From positions 868,001 to 932,000 of the forward strand of contig NZ_STGB01000005.1 in assembly GCF_005222815.1 (NCBI RefSeq): a stretch of DNA of 64,000 nucleotides. The letters are read 5' to 3'. Source of the stretch: Roseomonas sp. AR75. Lineage in GTDB: Bacteria > Pseudomonadota > Alphaproteobacteria > Acetobacterales > Acetobacteraceae. Positions 16,918 through 24,739 of this stretch are shown piece after piece (position 1 is the first letter of the stretch; each line of letters opens with the position of its first letter). The notes below the pieces were generated by a model. It saw nothing but the letters and a program-made list of their open reading frames with translations. It had not been told where the DNA came from and made no database searches. Made by a program: the position numbers and the translations under genes.

Positions 16918-18804
16918 TCAACCGCCGGCGGCCGCGCGCGCATCGCCGCCAAGGCCCGCGGCGATCTCCCGCACGAGGCGCGCCGGCAGGCTGCCTCCGG
17001 TCACCCGGGCCATGGGCGCGCCGTCGTCATTGCCGAGCCAGACGCCGATGACGAGGCCAGGGCCCGCACCGGGCACGAGGCCGACGAACCAGGCATCGCG
17101 GAAATCCTGTGTCGTGCCCGTCTTTCCGGCCAGCGGGCGGGCACCCGGCGGCTGCGCGGCGCGCCCCGTGCCGCGCGCAACCACGGCCTGCAGCATCGCG
17201 CGCATGCGCGCCGCCTGCTCGGGCGTGGTGGCGCGGGTGGCGGCAGCGGGGGCGATCGGAACCGGCCGGCCATCGGCCCGCGCCGAGGCCAGTCCGCGCG
17301 GCACCGGGCGCAGCCCGGCATTGGCAAAGGCGGCATAGGCGGCGGTCAACTCCATCAGCGTCACCTCGCCGGTGCCCAGCGCCAGGGTGGCGTCGTTCGG
17401 GAACGGGCCGGCAAGGCCGAAGCGCCGCGCCACGGCGGCCGCCTCGCGCGGGCCGCCGGCGCGCTGCAGCACGCGCACCGCAGCAGTGTTGACGGAATGC
17501 GCCAGCGCCTCCTCCAGCGTGATCTCGCCGCGCATGCGCCATTCGCCATTGCCCGGCGACCAGCCGCCGAGGTTGATCGGCGCGTCGGAGACCAGGTCGT
17601 CCGGGCTGGCGCCGCGTTCCATGGCGCCGAGGAAGACGAAGGGCTTGAACACCGAACCCGGCTGCCGCCGCGCCTGGGTTGCCCGGTTGAACTGGCTCGA
17701 ACGGAAATCGCGGCCGCCGGCCATGGCGCGGACATTGCCGGTGGCAGCCTCCATCACCACCACCGCGCCCTGGGTCGCGTTGGCGCGGGCACCGGGGCCG
17801 GCGAGCAGCGCATCCAGCCGGCTTTCCACCACCGCCTGGATGCGCGGATCGAGGGTGGTGCGCAGCACCAGGTCGGCATTGCCGGGAAAGCGGTCGGCGA
17901 GATCGTCCATCACCCAATCCGCGAACCAGCCCGCGGCGCGGGAGGGGCGCGGCGGGATCTGGATATGCTCGACCGCAAGGGCGGCCTGCTGGCGCGTCAG
18001 GAAACCCGTCTCGGCCATCGCATCCAGCACCTCCACCGCGCGGCCGGCGGCGGCATCGGGCGCCACCCGCGGATTGAGGCGGGAGGGCGCCTGCGGCAGC
18101 CCCGCCAGCACCGCCGCCTGCCACAGCGTCACGCGCGTGGCGGGCACCCCGAAGAACAGCCGCGCGGCGGCATCCACGCCATAGGCGCCGCCGCCGAGAT
18201 AGACGCGGTTCAGGTAGATCTCGAGCAGCTCGTCCTTGCTGAACTGCCATTCCAGCCACAGCGCCAGCACCGCTTCCTGCGCCTTGCGGCGCAGGCTGCG
18301 CTCCGGCGTCAGGAACAGGTTCTTGGCGAGCTGCTGCGTCAGGGTGGAGCCGCCCTGCACCACGCGCCCGCTCGACCAGTTCACCCAGGCCGCGCGCGCC
18401 AGCCCGATCGGGTCGATGCCGAGATGCGATCGGAAGCGCCGGTCCTCGATGGCGATGACGGCGGCGGGCAGGTGGCGCGGCAGGTCGCGCAGCCGCACCA
18501 CCTGGCCATGCACGTCGCCGGAGTTGGCGATGATCCGACCGTCGGCGGCTTCCAGCGTCACGCCGGGGCGGCGCGTGGCGGAGAGCGCGATGTCGGTGCG
18601 CGGCAGGTCCCAGATGAGGAACAGAAGCACCGCGCCAAGCGCGACGCCGCCCCAGATGGTGAGCAGGACCACCCAGCGCAGCCAGCGCCAGGTGCCGCGG
18701 GCACGGGCCGGCGCACGAGACGACCGCTCGGGCGCGGCGCGGCCGCGTCCGTTGCGGGCGGTCCCGCCGGCGGCAGCCTTCCGGGCTGGAGCGGCGCGAG
18801 GCAT
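16918..18804 (-). CDS. Class A penicillin-binding protein (PBP1A family)
   Basis: 628-residue bifunctional peptidoglycan synthase. It has a basic cytoplasmic tail, one membrane anchor at about 41-65, and then a glycosyltransferase 51 domain with catalytic Glu in IAIEDRRFRSH (120-126) and GGSTLTQQLAKNL (151-163). The transpeptidase domain has all three motifs: S384-V-F-K387, S437-V-N439 and K561-T-G. ATG at 18804 was chosen; an in-frame start 36 bp upstream is possible. No strong ribosome site is visible. Its TGA overlaps the kinase-like gene's frame. Somewhat shorter than E. coli PBP1a because it lacks the large OB insertion. Confidence 0.95.
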   Translation of the reverse strand: MPRAAPARKAAAGGTARNGRGRAAPERSSRAPARARGTWRWLRWVVLLTIWGGVALGAVLLFLIWDLPRTDIALSATRRPGVTLEAADGRIIANSGDVHGQVVRLRDLPRHLPAAVIAIEDRRFRSHLGIDPIGLARAAWVNWSSGRVVQGGSTLTQQLAKNLFLTPERSLRRKAQEAVLALWLEWQFSKDELLEIYLNRVYLGGGAYGVDAAARLFFGVPATRVTLWQAAVLAGLPQAPSRLNPRVAPDAAAGRAVEVLDAMAETGFLTRQQAALAVEHIQIPPRPSRAAGWFADWVMDDLADRFPGNADLVLRTTLDPRIQAVVESRLDALLAGPGARANATQGAVVVMEAATGNVRAMAGGRDFRSSQFNRATQARRQPGSVFKPFVFLGAMERGASPDDLVSDAPINLGGWSPGNGEWRMRGEITLEEALAHSVNTAAVRVLQRAGGPREAAAVARRFGLAGPFPNDATLALGTGEVTLMELTAAYAAFANAGLRPVPRGLASARADGRPVPIAPAAATRATTPEQAARMRAMLQAVVARGTGRAAQPPGARPLAGKTGTTQDFRDAWFVGLVPGAGPGLVIGVWLGNDDGAPMARVTGGSLPARLVREIAAGLGGDARAAAGG

Positions 18805-18861
18805 GCCGGTGCTGTAGCACGCCGCCCCGCGTCGCCGCACGCGGATCGCCGCTTCGTTGCG

Positions 18862-19794
18862 CTACGCGCCCACCCCCGGCACCGGCCCGACCTCGCGCGC
18901 CACCGCCAGCAGCGTGCGGCGCAGCCAGGCATGGCCGGGATCCGCCTCGAAGCGGCGGTGGAAGATCAGCGACAGGCGCGTGTGGCGGAACGGCACCGGG
19001 CAGGGCCGCACCACCAGGCCGTGCGTCTCCGACAGGCGCAGCGCGAGGCGGGCGGAGAGCGTCATCACCATGTCGGTGCGCGCCAGGATCTCCGGCACCG
19101 CACCGAGATGCGCGACCACGGCGCCGAGCCGGCGGGGGAAGCCCGCCTCGGTCAGCGGCCCGTCCAGCGCGCCGTCGCGCGAGCCGTTGGGGGAGTGCAG
19201 CAGATGCGGGAAGGCGACGAAGCGCTCCAGCGTCATCGGGCCCTCCGCCAGCGGATGGCCGGCCCGGACCAGTGTGAGAAAACCCTCGGGCAACAGGCGC
19301 ACGCGGGTGAAGAGCGCGGGCGGCTCCGGCAGCACGCCGACGGCGAGTTCCGCCTCGCCGCGCTCCAGCAGGTCCAGCGCATTGGTGCGGTCGGCATGGC
19401 TGACGGCGAGCAGCGCCTGCGGCGCCTGCTTGGCCATCACCTCCAGCAGCGGCGGCGCCAGCACGCTCTCGGCATATTCGCTGAAGCCCACCGTGAAGAT
19501 GCGGTCGCTGGTGGCGGGATCGAAGGGTGCATGGGTCGCCAGCGTATCGCGCAGGCGGTCCAGCACCTCGGCGACCGGGCCGGCGAGGGAGAGCGCGAGC
19601 GCGGTCGGCTCGACGCCGCCTGGGCGGCGCAGGAAAAGCTCGTCGTTCAGCGCGTGGCGCAGGCGCGACAGCGCGTTGGAGACAGCGGGCTGGGAGAGGT
19701 TCAGCTTCTCCGCCGCGCGGGTGACATGGCGTTCCCGCGCCACCGCGTCGAAGACGCGCAGCAGGTTGAGGTCAAGAGTCTGCAGGTCGGCCAA
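18862..19794 (-). CDS. LysR-family transcriptional regulator
   Basis: 310 residues. The N-terminal winged helix (LDLNLLRVFDAVARERHVTR, then AAEKLNLSQPAVSNALSRLR) is typical and the rest is a LysR substrate-binding domain. The start is TTG at 19794 with GGGGGTG upstream; no in-frame ATG fits. It is divergent from the DoxX gene, with 126 bp between them, so DoxX is the likely target. A LysR-type dyad is visible just upstream. Effector unknown; the sequence resembles the NahR/NodD/LinR-like branch in its DNA-binding domain, which is a loose impression only. Confidence 0.93.
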   Translation of the reverse strand: MADLQTLDLNLLRVFDAVARERHVTRAAEKLNLSQPAVSNALSRLRHALNDELFLRRPGGVEPTALALSLAGPVAEVLDRLRDTLATHAPFDPATSDRIFTVGFSEYAESVLAPPLLEVMAKQAPQALLAVSHADRTNALDLLERGEAELAVGVLPEPPALFTRVRLLPEGFLTLVRAGHPLAEGPMTLERFVAFPHLLHSPNGSRDGALDGPLTEAGFPRRLGAVVAHLGAVPEILARTDMVMTLSARLALRLSETHGLVVRPCPVPFRHTRLSLIFHRRFEADPGHAWLRRTLLAVAREVGPVPGVGA

Positions 19795-19806
19795 GCCGCA
19801 CCCCCG

Positions 19807-19825
19807 TCATTGATGACCGTGATGA
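19807..19825. promoter_or_regulatory. Candidate LysR box (TCAT-N11-ATGA)
   Basis: TCAT and ATGA arms separated by 11 bp fit the T-N11-A rule of LysR operators. The dyad lies 12 bp upstream of the lysR start and 95 bp upstream of doxX, suiting autoregulation and divergent control. The arms are only 4 bp each, so confidence is limited. Confidence 0.4.
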
Positions 19826-19920
19826 TGGGTGTTCGTTCCGCCCGTTGGAAGGCTTGCCTGTGCCGGTCGATAAGGACGGCATGCCGGGGGCGCGAGGCCG
19901 CCGGGACAGGAGATCGACCG

Positions 19921-20358
19921 ATGACCTTCGATGAACGGACCGCCGTGCCCTACGCCGCCTTCCTGCTGCGCGTGAGCATGGGCGTGATGCTGCTGGCGCA
20001 CGGGCTGCTGCTGAAGGTCTTCACCTTCGGCCTGGCAGGCACGATGGGCTTCTTCGGCTCGATCGGCTACCCGCCGGCGCTGGGCGCGGTGGTGGCGATC
20101 GCCGAGACGGCGGCGGGCCTCGCGCTGATCCTGGGCATCTGGGTGCGCCCGGTGAGCCTGCTGATGGTGCCGATCATGCTTGGCGCGCTGCTGCAACACA
20201 TCCCGAATGGCTGGATCTTCAGCGCACGCGGCGGCGGCTGGGAATTCCCTGCGTTCTGGACGGTGACGCTGCTGGTGCAGGCACTTCTCGGCGCCGGCGC
20301 CTTCGCGATGGATCCGCGGCGGCTGCTCGGCCGCGGCGCGGCGACGGCCACGGCGTGA
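19921..20358 (+). CDS. DoxX-family membrane protein
   Basis: 145 residues with four predicted helices. The family features are present: RVSMGVMLLAHGLLL in helix 1, GFFGSIGYPPALGAVVAIAE leading to helix 2, LILGIWVRPVSLLMVPIMLG, and a C-terminal Gly-rich helix. ATG at 19921 has GGAG at good distance. DoxX-like proteins are small quinone- or thiol-linked membrane proteins; most, including this one, have no proven function. Divergent LysR regulator upstream; a strong hairpin follows the stop. Confidence 0.9.
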   Translation: MTFDERTAVPYAAFLLRVSMGVMLLAHGLLLKVFTFGLAGTMGFFGSIGYPPALGAVVAIAETAAGLALILGIWVRPVSLLMVPIMLGALLQHIPNGWIFSARGGGWEFPAFWTVTLLVQALLGAGAFAMDPRRLLGRGAATATA

Positions 20359-20365
20359 GGTGCGC

Positions 20366-20390
20366 GGCGGGGCGCCCAGCGCGCCCCGCC
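20366..20390. terminator. Bidirectional terminator hairpin
   Basis: GGCGGGGCGC (20366-20375), loop CCAGC, GCGCCCCGCC (20381-20390): a perfect 10-bp stem lying 7 bp after the doxX stop and 6 bp after the convergent serine hydrolase stop. No T-tract, as usual in high-G+C genomes. Confidence 0.65.
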
Positions 20391-20396
20391 AACACA

Positions 20397-21587
20397 TCAA
20401 TCCAGCGCCGCGTAGACGCCGTTCCAGAACGACTCGTACAGCGCCTGCCAGCCCGGATCCCAGAAGCGCTGCGTCAGCAGCACGCCGATCAGGTCTTCCG
20501 CCGGGTCGCACCAGAAGCTGGTGCCGAAGCCGCCATCCCAGCCGAAGCGGCCAGGCGTGCCGGAGGGGCCATCGCGGTTCGTCACCACGCCGAGGCCGAG
20601 GCCCCAGCCGCGCGATTCCCAGAAGCCCGGGAAGAAGGGCGATGCGGCCTTCTGCGCGGGCGTGATCTGGTCCGTCACCATCGCCGCGACCGTCGTGCGG
20701 CCGAGCACGCGCAGGTCGCCGTGCCGGCCGCGCGCCAGCATCATGCGGCCGAGCGCGACCAGGTCGTCCGCGGTGGAGACCAGCCCGGCACTGCCGGATT
20801 CGAAAGCGGGCGGGCGGGAGAAGACACCCTCGCGCGCCGCATCGACCACGGTCAGGAGGCCATCCGGACCCGCCTTGCAGGCCGCGGTCAGGCGCGGGAG
20901 CTGGCTTTCCGTGGTGAAGAAGCCCGTGTCGGTCATGCCGAGCGGCGCCAGCGTGCGTTCCTGCAGCACCGCGCCGAGCGACCTGCCCTCGGCGCGCGCG
21001 AGCAGCACGCCGAGCAGGTCGGAGGCGGTGTGATACAGCCAGCGCTCGCCGGGCTGATGCGCCAGCGGCAGGCGGCCGATGCGGCGCATGTATTCGTCGC
21101 TGTCGCCCTGGAAGGCGAAGGGGCCGGGGGCGACGCCGGCGTCCTCCATCGCCGCCGCGAGCGGCGCGCGCGGACCGGGAAGGAAATTCATCGCGCCCAG
21201 GCCGCAGCGCATGGTCAGCAGGTCGCGCAGCGTGATGGCGCGCTCCGCCGCCACCGTGTCCTGCAGCGGCGCGAGCGGTGAGCGCAGCACGCGACGCCCC
21301 GCGAGTTCCGGCAGCCAGGGCTCGACCGAGCCATCGAGAGTCAGCCGGCCTTCCTCGACGAGCGTCATGGCGGCGACGGCGAGGATCGGCTTGGTGACGG
21401 AGGCGATGCGGAAGATGCTGTCGCGGCGCATCGGCGCGCCGCCCGGTTCCTGTTCGCCGACATAGCTGGCGCGTGTTGTGCCCTGTCGCCAGAGCAGCGC
21501 GACGGCGCCGGCGATGCGGCCCTGCTCCACCGCCTGGTGGAGCAAGGAATCGACTCGCGCGAGGCGCGCGGAGGAGAAGGACGCCAA
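20397..21587 (-). CDS. Serine hydrolase of the class C beta-lactamase / esterase family
   Basis: 396 residues. The nucleophile motif S63-V-T-K66 (in FRIASVTKPILA) and Tyr185 in WLYHTASDLLG mark the beta-lactamase-related (PF00144) fold. The context around Tyr and the lack of a signal peptide suggest a cytoplasmic esterase or peptidase rather than a resistance enzyme. The start is TTG at 21587, 4 bp after the upstream stop; the ribosome site is weak and the exact start is uncertain. Last gene of the ArsR-SRPBCC operon. Confidence 0.88.
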   Translation of the reverse strand: MASFSSARLARVDSLLHQAVEQGRIAGAVALLWRQGTTRASYVGEQEPGGAPMRRDSIFRIASVTKPILAVAAMTLVEEGRLTLDGSVEPWLPELAGRRVLRSPLAPLQDTVAAERAITLRDLLTMRCGLGAMNFLPGPRAPLAAAMEDAGVAPGPFAFQGDSDEYMRRIGRLPLAHQPGERWLYHTASDLLGVLLARAEGRSLGAVLQERTLAPLGMTDTGFFTTESQLPRLTAACKAGPDGLLTVVDAAREGVFSRPPAFESGSAGLVSTADDLVALGRMMLARGRHGDLRVLGRTTVAAMVTDQITPAQKAASPFFPGFWESRGWGLGLGVVTNRDGPSGTPGRFGWDGGFGTSFWCDPAEDLIGVLLTQRFWDPGWQALYESFWNGVYAALD

Positions 21588-21591
21588 CCGC

Positions 21592-22539
21592 TCAGGCCGC
21601 CCGGCGATAGCGCGCGGTCATGAAGCGCGTCATCGCACCGTCGGGACCCTCGACCTCCGAGGCGATGGTGCGCGTGCCGTCGTCCTCCAGCGTGACGATG
21701 TCGCGGTAGCGCACCGTGCCTTCGCCGGAAAAGGCAGGGCCGGTGGTGTCGAGCAGCAGGGAGCGGCCATCCTCGCTCAGCTTGCCTTCGTAGACGAACA
21801 TCGTCGGCATCATCGAGCCGATGAAGCTGCCGCGGAACAGCTTCGCGCCGGCGTCGTAGCCCAGGGCGATTGTCCAGCGCGCCGGTCCGCCGCCGGGCAT
21901 CGTGCCCTCGTTCTCGCCGACCACCCAGAAGCCGCCGAGCGAGGTGACGCGCTCGGTGCCGGAGGAGCGCATCACCTGCCCATCCGGCCCGGTGCACTCA
22001 CTCTCGAAGATCCAGTCGCCGAGCATCCGGTGCAGCCAGCCATGTTCCGGCGCGTGCATGACGGCGTTGGGGCACATCGCCGGCACCGGCAGCAGATGCG
22101 CGGTGAGCTTGTCGAGCGTCTCGCCCCAGCCCTTGGCGAAGCCCATCTCCGCATGCGCGTTTCGCATCTCCGCTGTCGGATGCGACCAGCGGACGTCGAG
22201 ACGCGTGCCCTCGCCTTCCGGCACGAAGTCGAGCGTGCCGACGGCACCGACCAGCGGGCCGCAGGCGTCGTCCGTCACGCGGACGACCAGGCGGCGTGGC
22301 GCCTCGACCGCGTCGATCGCCATGTCGTTCGGATACTCTTTGCCCTGCGCGTCGCGCATCAGGGTGCGATGGAAGCCGCCAGGGCGGAGATCCACCTCGG
22401 CCTCGGGCACCGTCATGCCGTAGGGCCCCCACCACGCCTTGAGCTGCGCGGGCTCCACCCATGCCGCAAAAACCTTCTCGGGCGGCGCGGGGATATGGCG
22501 GGAGAGCGTCAGGTCGTTGGTCGCGACATGCGTGTCCAT
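21592..22539 (-). CDS. SRPBCC (AHSA1-type) domain fused to DUF1579
   Basis: 315 residues. Residues about 8-155 are an AHSA1/START-like domain (RHIPAPPEKVFAAWVEPAQL, then WWGPYGMTVPEAEVDLRPGG). Residues about 165-312 are a DUF1579 domain (LGDWIFESECTGPDGQ, then LGGFWVVGENEG). Both are lipocalin- or START-like small-molecule binding folds usually encoded separately, so this is a two-domain fusion. The start ATG at 22539 follows GAGGAAGGAAG. It is encoded downstream of a second AHSA1 protein and an ArsR regulator, a common arrangement in which the regulator represses these genes. Ligand unknown. Confidence 0.87.
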   Translation of the reverse strand: MDTHVATNDLTLSRHIPAPPEKVFAAWVEPAQLKAWWGPYGMTVPEAEVDLRPGGFHRTLMRDAQGKEYPNDMAIDAVEAPRRLVVRVTDDACGPLVGAVGTLDFVPEGEGTRLDVRWSHPTAEMRNAHAEMGFAKGWGETLDKLTAHLLPVPAMCPNAVMHAPEHGWLHRMLGDWIFESECTGPDGQVMRSSGTERVTSLGGFWVVGENEGTMPGGGPARWTIALGYDAGAKLFRGSFIGSMMPTMFVYEGKLSEDGRSLLLDTTGPAFSGEGTVRYRDIVTLEDDGTRTIASEVEGPDGAMTRFMTARYRRAA

Positions 22540-22563
22540 GGTGCTTCCTTCCTCGTTGACGGT

Positions 22564-23013
22564 TCAGCCGCGCGCGGCGTCCGGGGCGTGCAGCGCCGCG
22601 AGGCGCTCCAGCGATTCCGTCCAGCCGCGGGTGTGGCGCGTGGCCGTCGCCTGGTCGGCGAAGCGGTCATGCGTCAGCGTCACCTCCGTGCCTTCCGGCA
22701 CCGGGCGGAGTTCAACCGTCACGCGCGAAACGCGCTCCGGCATGCTGGTCCAGTGCCAGTCGAAGACGAGACGGCGTTCCGGCTCGATCACGGTGTAACG
22801 ACCATTGGCCTCGTGGCGCTCGCCATTGTCCTCGCGCAGGGCCACGCGGAAGCGGCCGCCCACGGTCAGATCGGCCTCCGCCTCCTCGGCGCGCGTGTGG
22901 TGTGGGCCGAACCACAGCATCATCAATTCCGGCTGCGTCCAGGCGGACCAGACGCGTGCTGGCGGCGCCTTGATGCGCTTCACAAGCGTGAGATAGGGCG
23001 GGATGGCATTCAT
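22564..23013 (-). CDS. SRPBCC (AHSA1-type) domain protein
   Basis: 149 residues, a single START/AHSA1-like domain: LVKRIKAPPARVWSAWTQPE, WFGPHHTRAEEAEADLTVGG and the C-terminal helix GWTESLERLAAL. ATG at 23013 overlaps the ArsR stop by 4 bp (ATGA), which fixes the start. Proteins of this type commonly accompany ArsR-like regulators; biochemical role is unknown. Confidence 0.9.
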   Translation of the reverse strand: MNAIPPYLTLVKRIKAPPARVWSAWTQPELMMLWFGPHHTRAEEAEADLTVGGRFRVALREDNGERHEANGRYTVIEPERRLVFDWHWTSMPERVSRVTVELRPVPEGTEVTLTHDRFADQATATRHTRGWTESLERLAALHAPDAARG

Positions 23014-23342
23014 CGGCGCTGCTCCAGCAGGGCGGCGAGGCGGTCGAGGCTCTCGCCCCAGAAGCGCTGGTAATGCGCCAGCCAGCCCATGGCGTCGCGT
23101 ATCCCCTGCCCGTCCAGCCGACACGTCACCGTGCGCCCCGCCTTTCGGCGGGTGATCAGCCCGGCCTGCTCCAGCACATCCAGGTGCTTCATCACCGCCG
23201 GCAGCGAGATCGGCAGCGGCTGCGCGATCTCGCTGACGCTCAGCGCCTCCGCCGCGTCGAGCTGGGCGATGATGGCGCGACGCGTCGGGTCGGCGAGGGC
23301 GCCGAAGACGCGGTCGAGGTCGGGGGCCTGACGGTTAACCAT
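23010..23342 (-). CDS. ArsR-family winged-helix regulator (SRPBCC-associated type)
   Basis: 110 residues. LDRVFGALADPTRRAIIAQL and SLPAVMKHLDVLEQAGLITRRKAGR are typical for the metal-independent ArsR subgroup that controls AHSA1-domain genes; there is no CxC metal site. ATG at 23342 matches the family opening MVN; an ATG at 23366 is possible. The palindrome GGTTAACC (23333-23340) lies in the first codons and is followed in plus-strand order by ACGGT repeats, which may serve as an autoregulatory operator. Confidence 0.9.
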   Translation of the reverse strand: MVNRQAPDLDRVFGALADPTRRAIIAQLDAAEALSVSEIAQPLPISLPAVMKHLDVLEQAGLITRRKAGRTVTCRLDGQGIRDAMGWLAHYQRFWGESLDRLAALLEQRR

Positions 23343-23424
23343 ACGGTGAAGTATCTGGCGCGGCATAGCCCCAGCGTCAAGTGTCTTTCGACGGCTCGCG
23401 CGGCGGTGAAGCGCGGGGGCGTGA

Positions 23425-23454
23425 TTGACGCATGGGTAAACGAAATCCTAGCAT
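23425..23454 (+). promoter_or_regulatory. Probable sigma-70 promoter of the cupin-SDR-aldolase operon
   Basis: TTGACG at 23425-23430, an 18-bp spacer and TAGCAT at 23449-23454, in the 148-bp gap between the divergent ArsR and cupin genes. The predicted start of transcription is about 30 bp before the cupin ATG, which has CGGAGG as ribosome site. Confidence 0.4.
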
Positions 23455-23490
23455 CCGGGACTTCTTTGAAGAACGACACCGGAGGACGCC

Positions 23491-24003
23491 ATGGAAGGCA
23501 TGCAGGCGCTCGATCTCGCCAACCGCAAGAACCGCATCATGGATGAGGCGGCGTTCAACCCGATGCAGGCGCTGGCCGAGCGGCTCGGCTGGCCGCCGCA
23601 GCAATTCCACATGAGCCATCTGAAGGGCGAGGACGACTTCATCGCCGGCGCGGGGCTGCGCTCCTACTCGAAGTCGCGCGACATGGGCTTCGCCGCGGCG
23701 ACGGGCGGCTTGGCGCAGGTGCATGTGAACAAGCGCGCCAAGCCGTTCAACGCCAAGGACGTCTCGATCCCGCATTTCCACGACGTGCTGTTCCACATGG
23801 TCTATGTGCTGAAGGGCACGGCGAAGTGCGAGTTCGAGGGCTACGGCGTCTGCGAGGTGCGCGAGGGAAGCTGCTGGATCCAGCCGCCGGGCATCAAGCA
23901 CGTGATCCTGGACTACTCCGACGACTACGAGATCCTGGAAGTGATCCTCCCCGCGCAGTACGACACCTTCAACATCGAGAAGATGCCGGAGGCGAAGGGC
24001 TGA
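23491..24003 (+). CDS. Cupin-domain protein
   Basis: 170 residues. A single cupin barrel lies at about 70-160: IPHFHDVLFHMVYVLKGTAK supplies the His pair of motif 1, and WIQPPGIKHVIL motif 2. The N-terminal 60 residues are a helical extension seen in related uncharacterised proteins. The ATG has CGGAGG upstream. First gene of a seven-gene plus-strand operon with SDRs, an HpaI-type aldolase and a Bug receptor. It may be an isomerase or a ligand sensor for the same pathway; enzymatic role unknown. Confidence 0.85.
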   Translation: MEGMQALDLANRKNRIMDEAAFNPMQALAERLGWPPQQFHMSHLKGEDDFIAGAGLRSYSKSRDMGFAAATGGLAQVHVNKRAKPFNAKDVSIPHFHDVLFHMVYVLKGTAKCEFEGYGVCEVREGSCWIQPPGIKHVILDYSDDYEILEVILPAQYDTFNIEKMPEAKG

Positions 24004-24013
24004 GGCCGCGCGC

Positions 24014-24736
24014 ATGGCCGCGCTGAAGGGCCGCCTGGCGCTGGTGACCGGCGCCAGTGCGGGGATCGGGCGGGCGACGGCACTCGCCCTCGCCGCCGCC
24101 GGCGCCGATGTCTTTCTCACCGGTCGCAATGCGGCGGCGCTGGACACTGCTGCCGCGTCCTGCCGCGCGCAGGGCGTCGGCGCGCGCGCGATGGCGGGCG
24201 ACCTCAACGACACGGGTTTCGTCGCCGCGCTGGCCGAGGCAGCAGGCGAGGCCGATATCCTCGTGAACAACGCGGGCATCCTGACCTATGCGCCGCTGCT
24301 CGAGACCGCCTTCGCGGATGTGGAGGCGATGTTCCGCACCAATGTGCTCGCCGCCTTCGCCATCGCGCAGGAGATGGCGCGGCGCATGGTGGCGCGGCGG
24401 CGCGGCCACATCGTGTTCGTCACCTCCGGCGCCGCGCGCAACGTCAATCAATTCGGCGTCGCCTATGCCGCGACCAAGCATGCGCTGGCCGGCTTCGCCA
24501 AGGGCTTCCGGCTCGAGCTGAAAGGCACCGGCGTGAAGGTCAGCGAGGTCGCCCCCGGCATGGTGGATACCGGCATCCGCGACGCCAGCCGCCACCCCGC
24601 CGTGCTGAAGGCGCTGGCCGCGCGCACCTATGGCCCGCTGACCTCGGAGGAAGTGGCGGAGGCCATCCTCTTCGCGCTCACCGCACCCGAGCGGGCGCGC
24701 GTGGACCTGCTCGAACTGCAGCCGCGCGAGACCTGA
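24014..24736 (+). CDS. Short-chain dehydrogenase/reductase (SDR)
   Basis: 240-residue classical SDR: TGASAGIG cofactor motif, NNAG at about 85, catalytic Ser in FVTSGAARN and Y-x-x-x-K in AYAATKHALAG. The C-terminus (VDLLELQPRET) lacks the usual Gly-Gly ending of sugar dehydrogenases and resembles YdfG-like members. Ten bp after the cupin gene. NAD(P)-dependent oxidation or reduction of an alcohol/ketone in the operon's pathway is inferred; substrate unknown. Confidence 0.9.
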   Translation: MAALKGRLALVTGASAGIGRATALALAAAGADVFLTGRNAAALDTAAASCRAQGVGARAMAGDLNDTGFVAALAEAAGEADILVNNAGILTYAPLLETAFADVEAMFRTNVLAAFAIAQEMARRMVARRRGHIVFVTSGAARNVNQFGVAYAATKHALAGFAKGFRLELKGTGVKVSEVAPGMVDTGIRDASRHPAVLKALAARTYGPLTSEEVAEAILFALTAPERARVDLLELQPRET

Positions 24737-24739
24737 TCC

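Noticed and set aside
17497..19920. Long plus-strand open frame leading into doxX
   Set aside because: Antisense to the penicillin-binding protein and LysR genes; only the last 146 codons from 19921 have a ribosome site and a recognisable family.
20397..21587. AmpC-type beta-lactamase resistance gene
   Set aside because: No signal peptide, Y-x-T instead of Y-x-N, and an ArsR/SRPBCC operon context; an esterase or peptidase is more likely.
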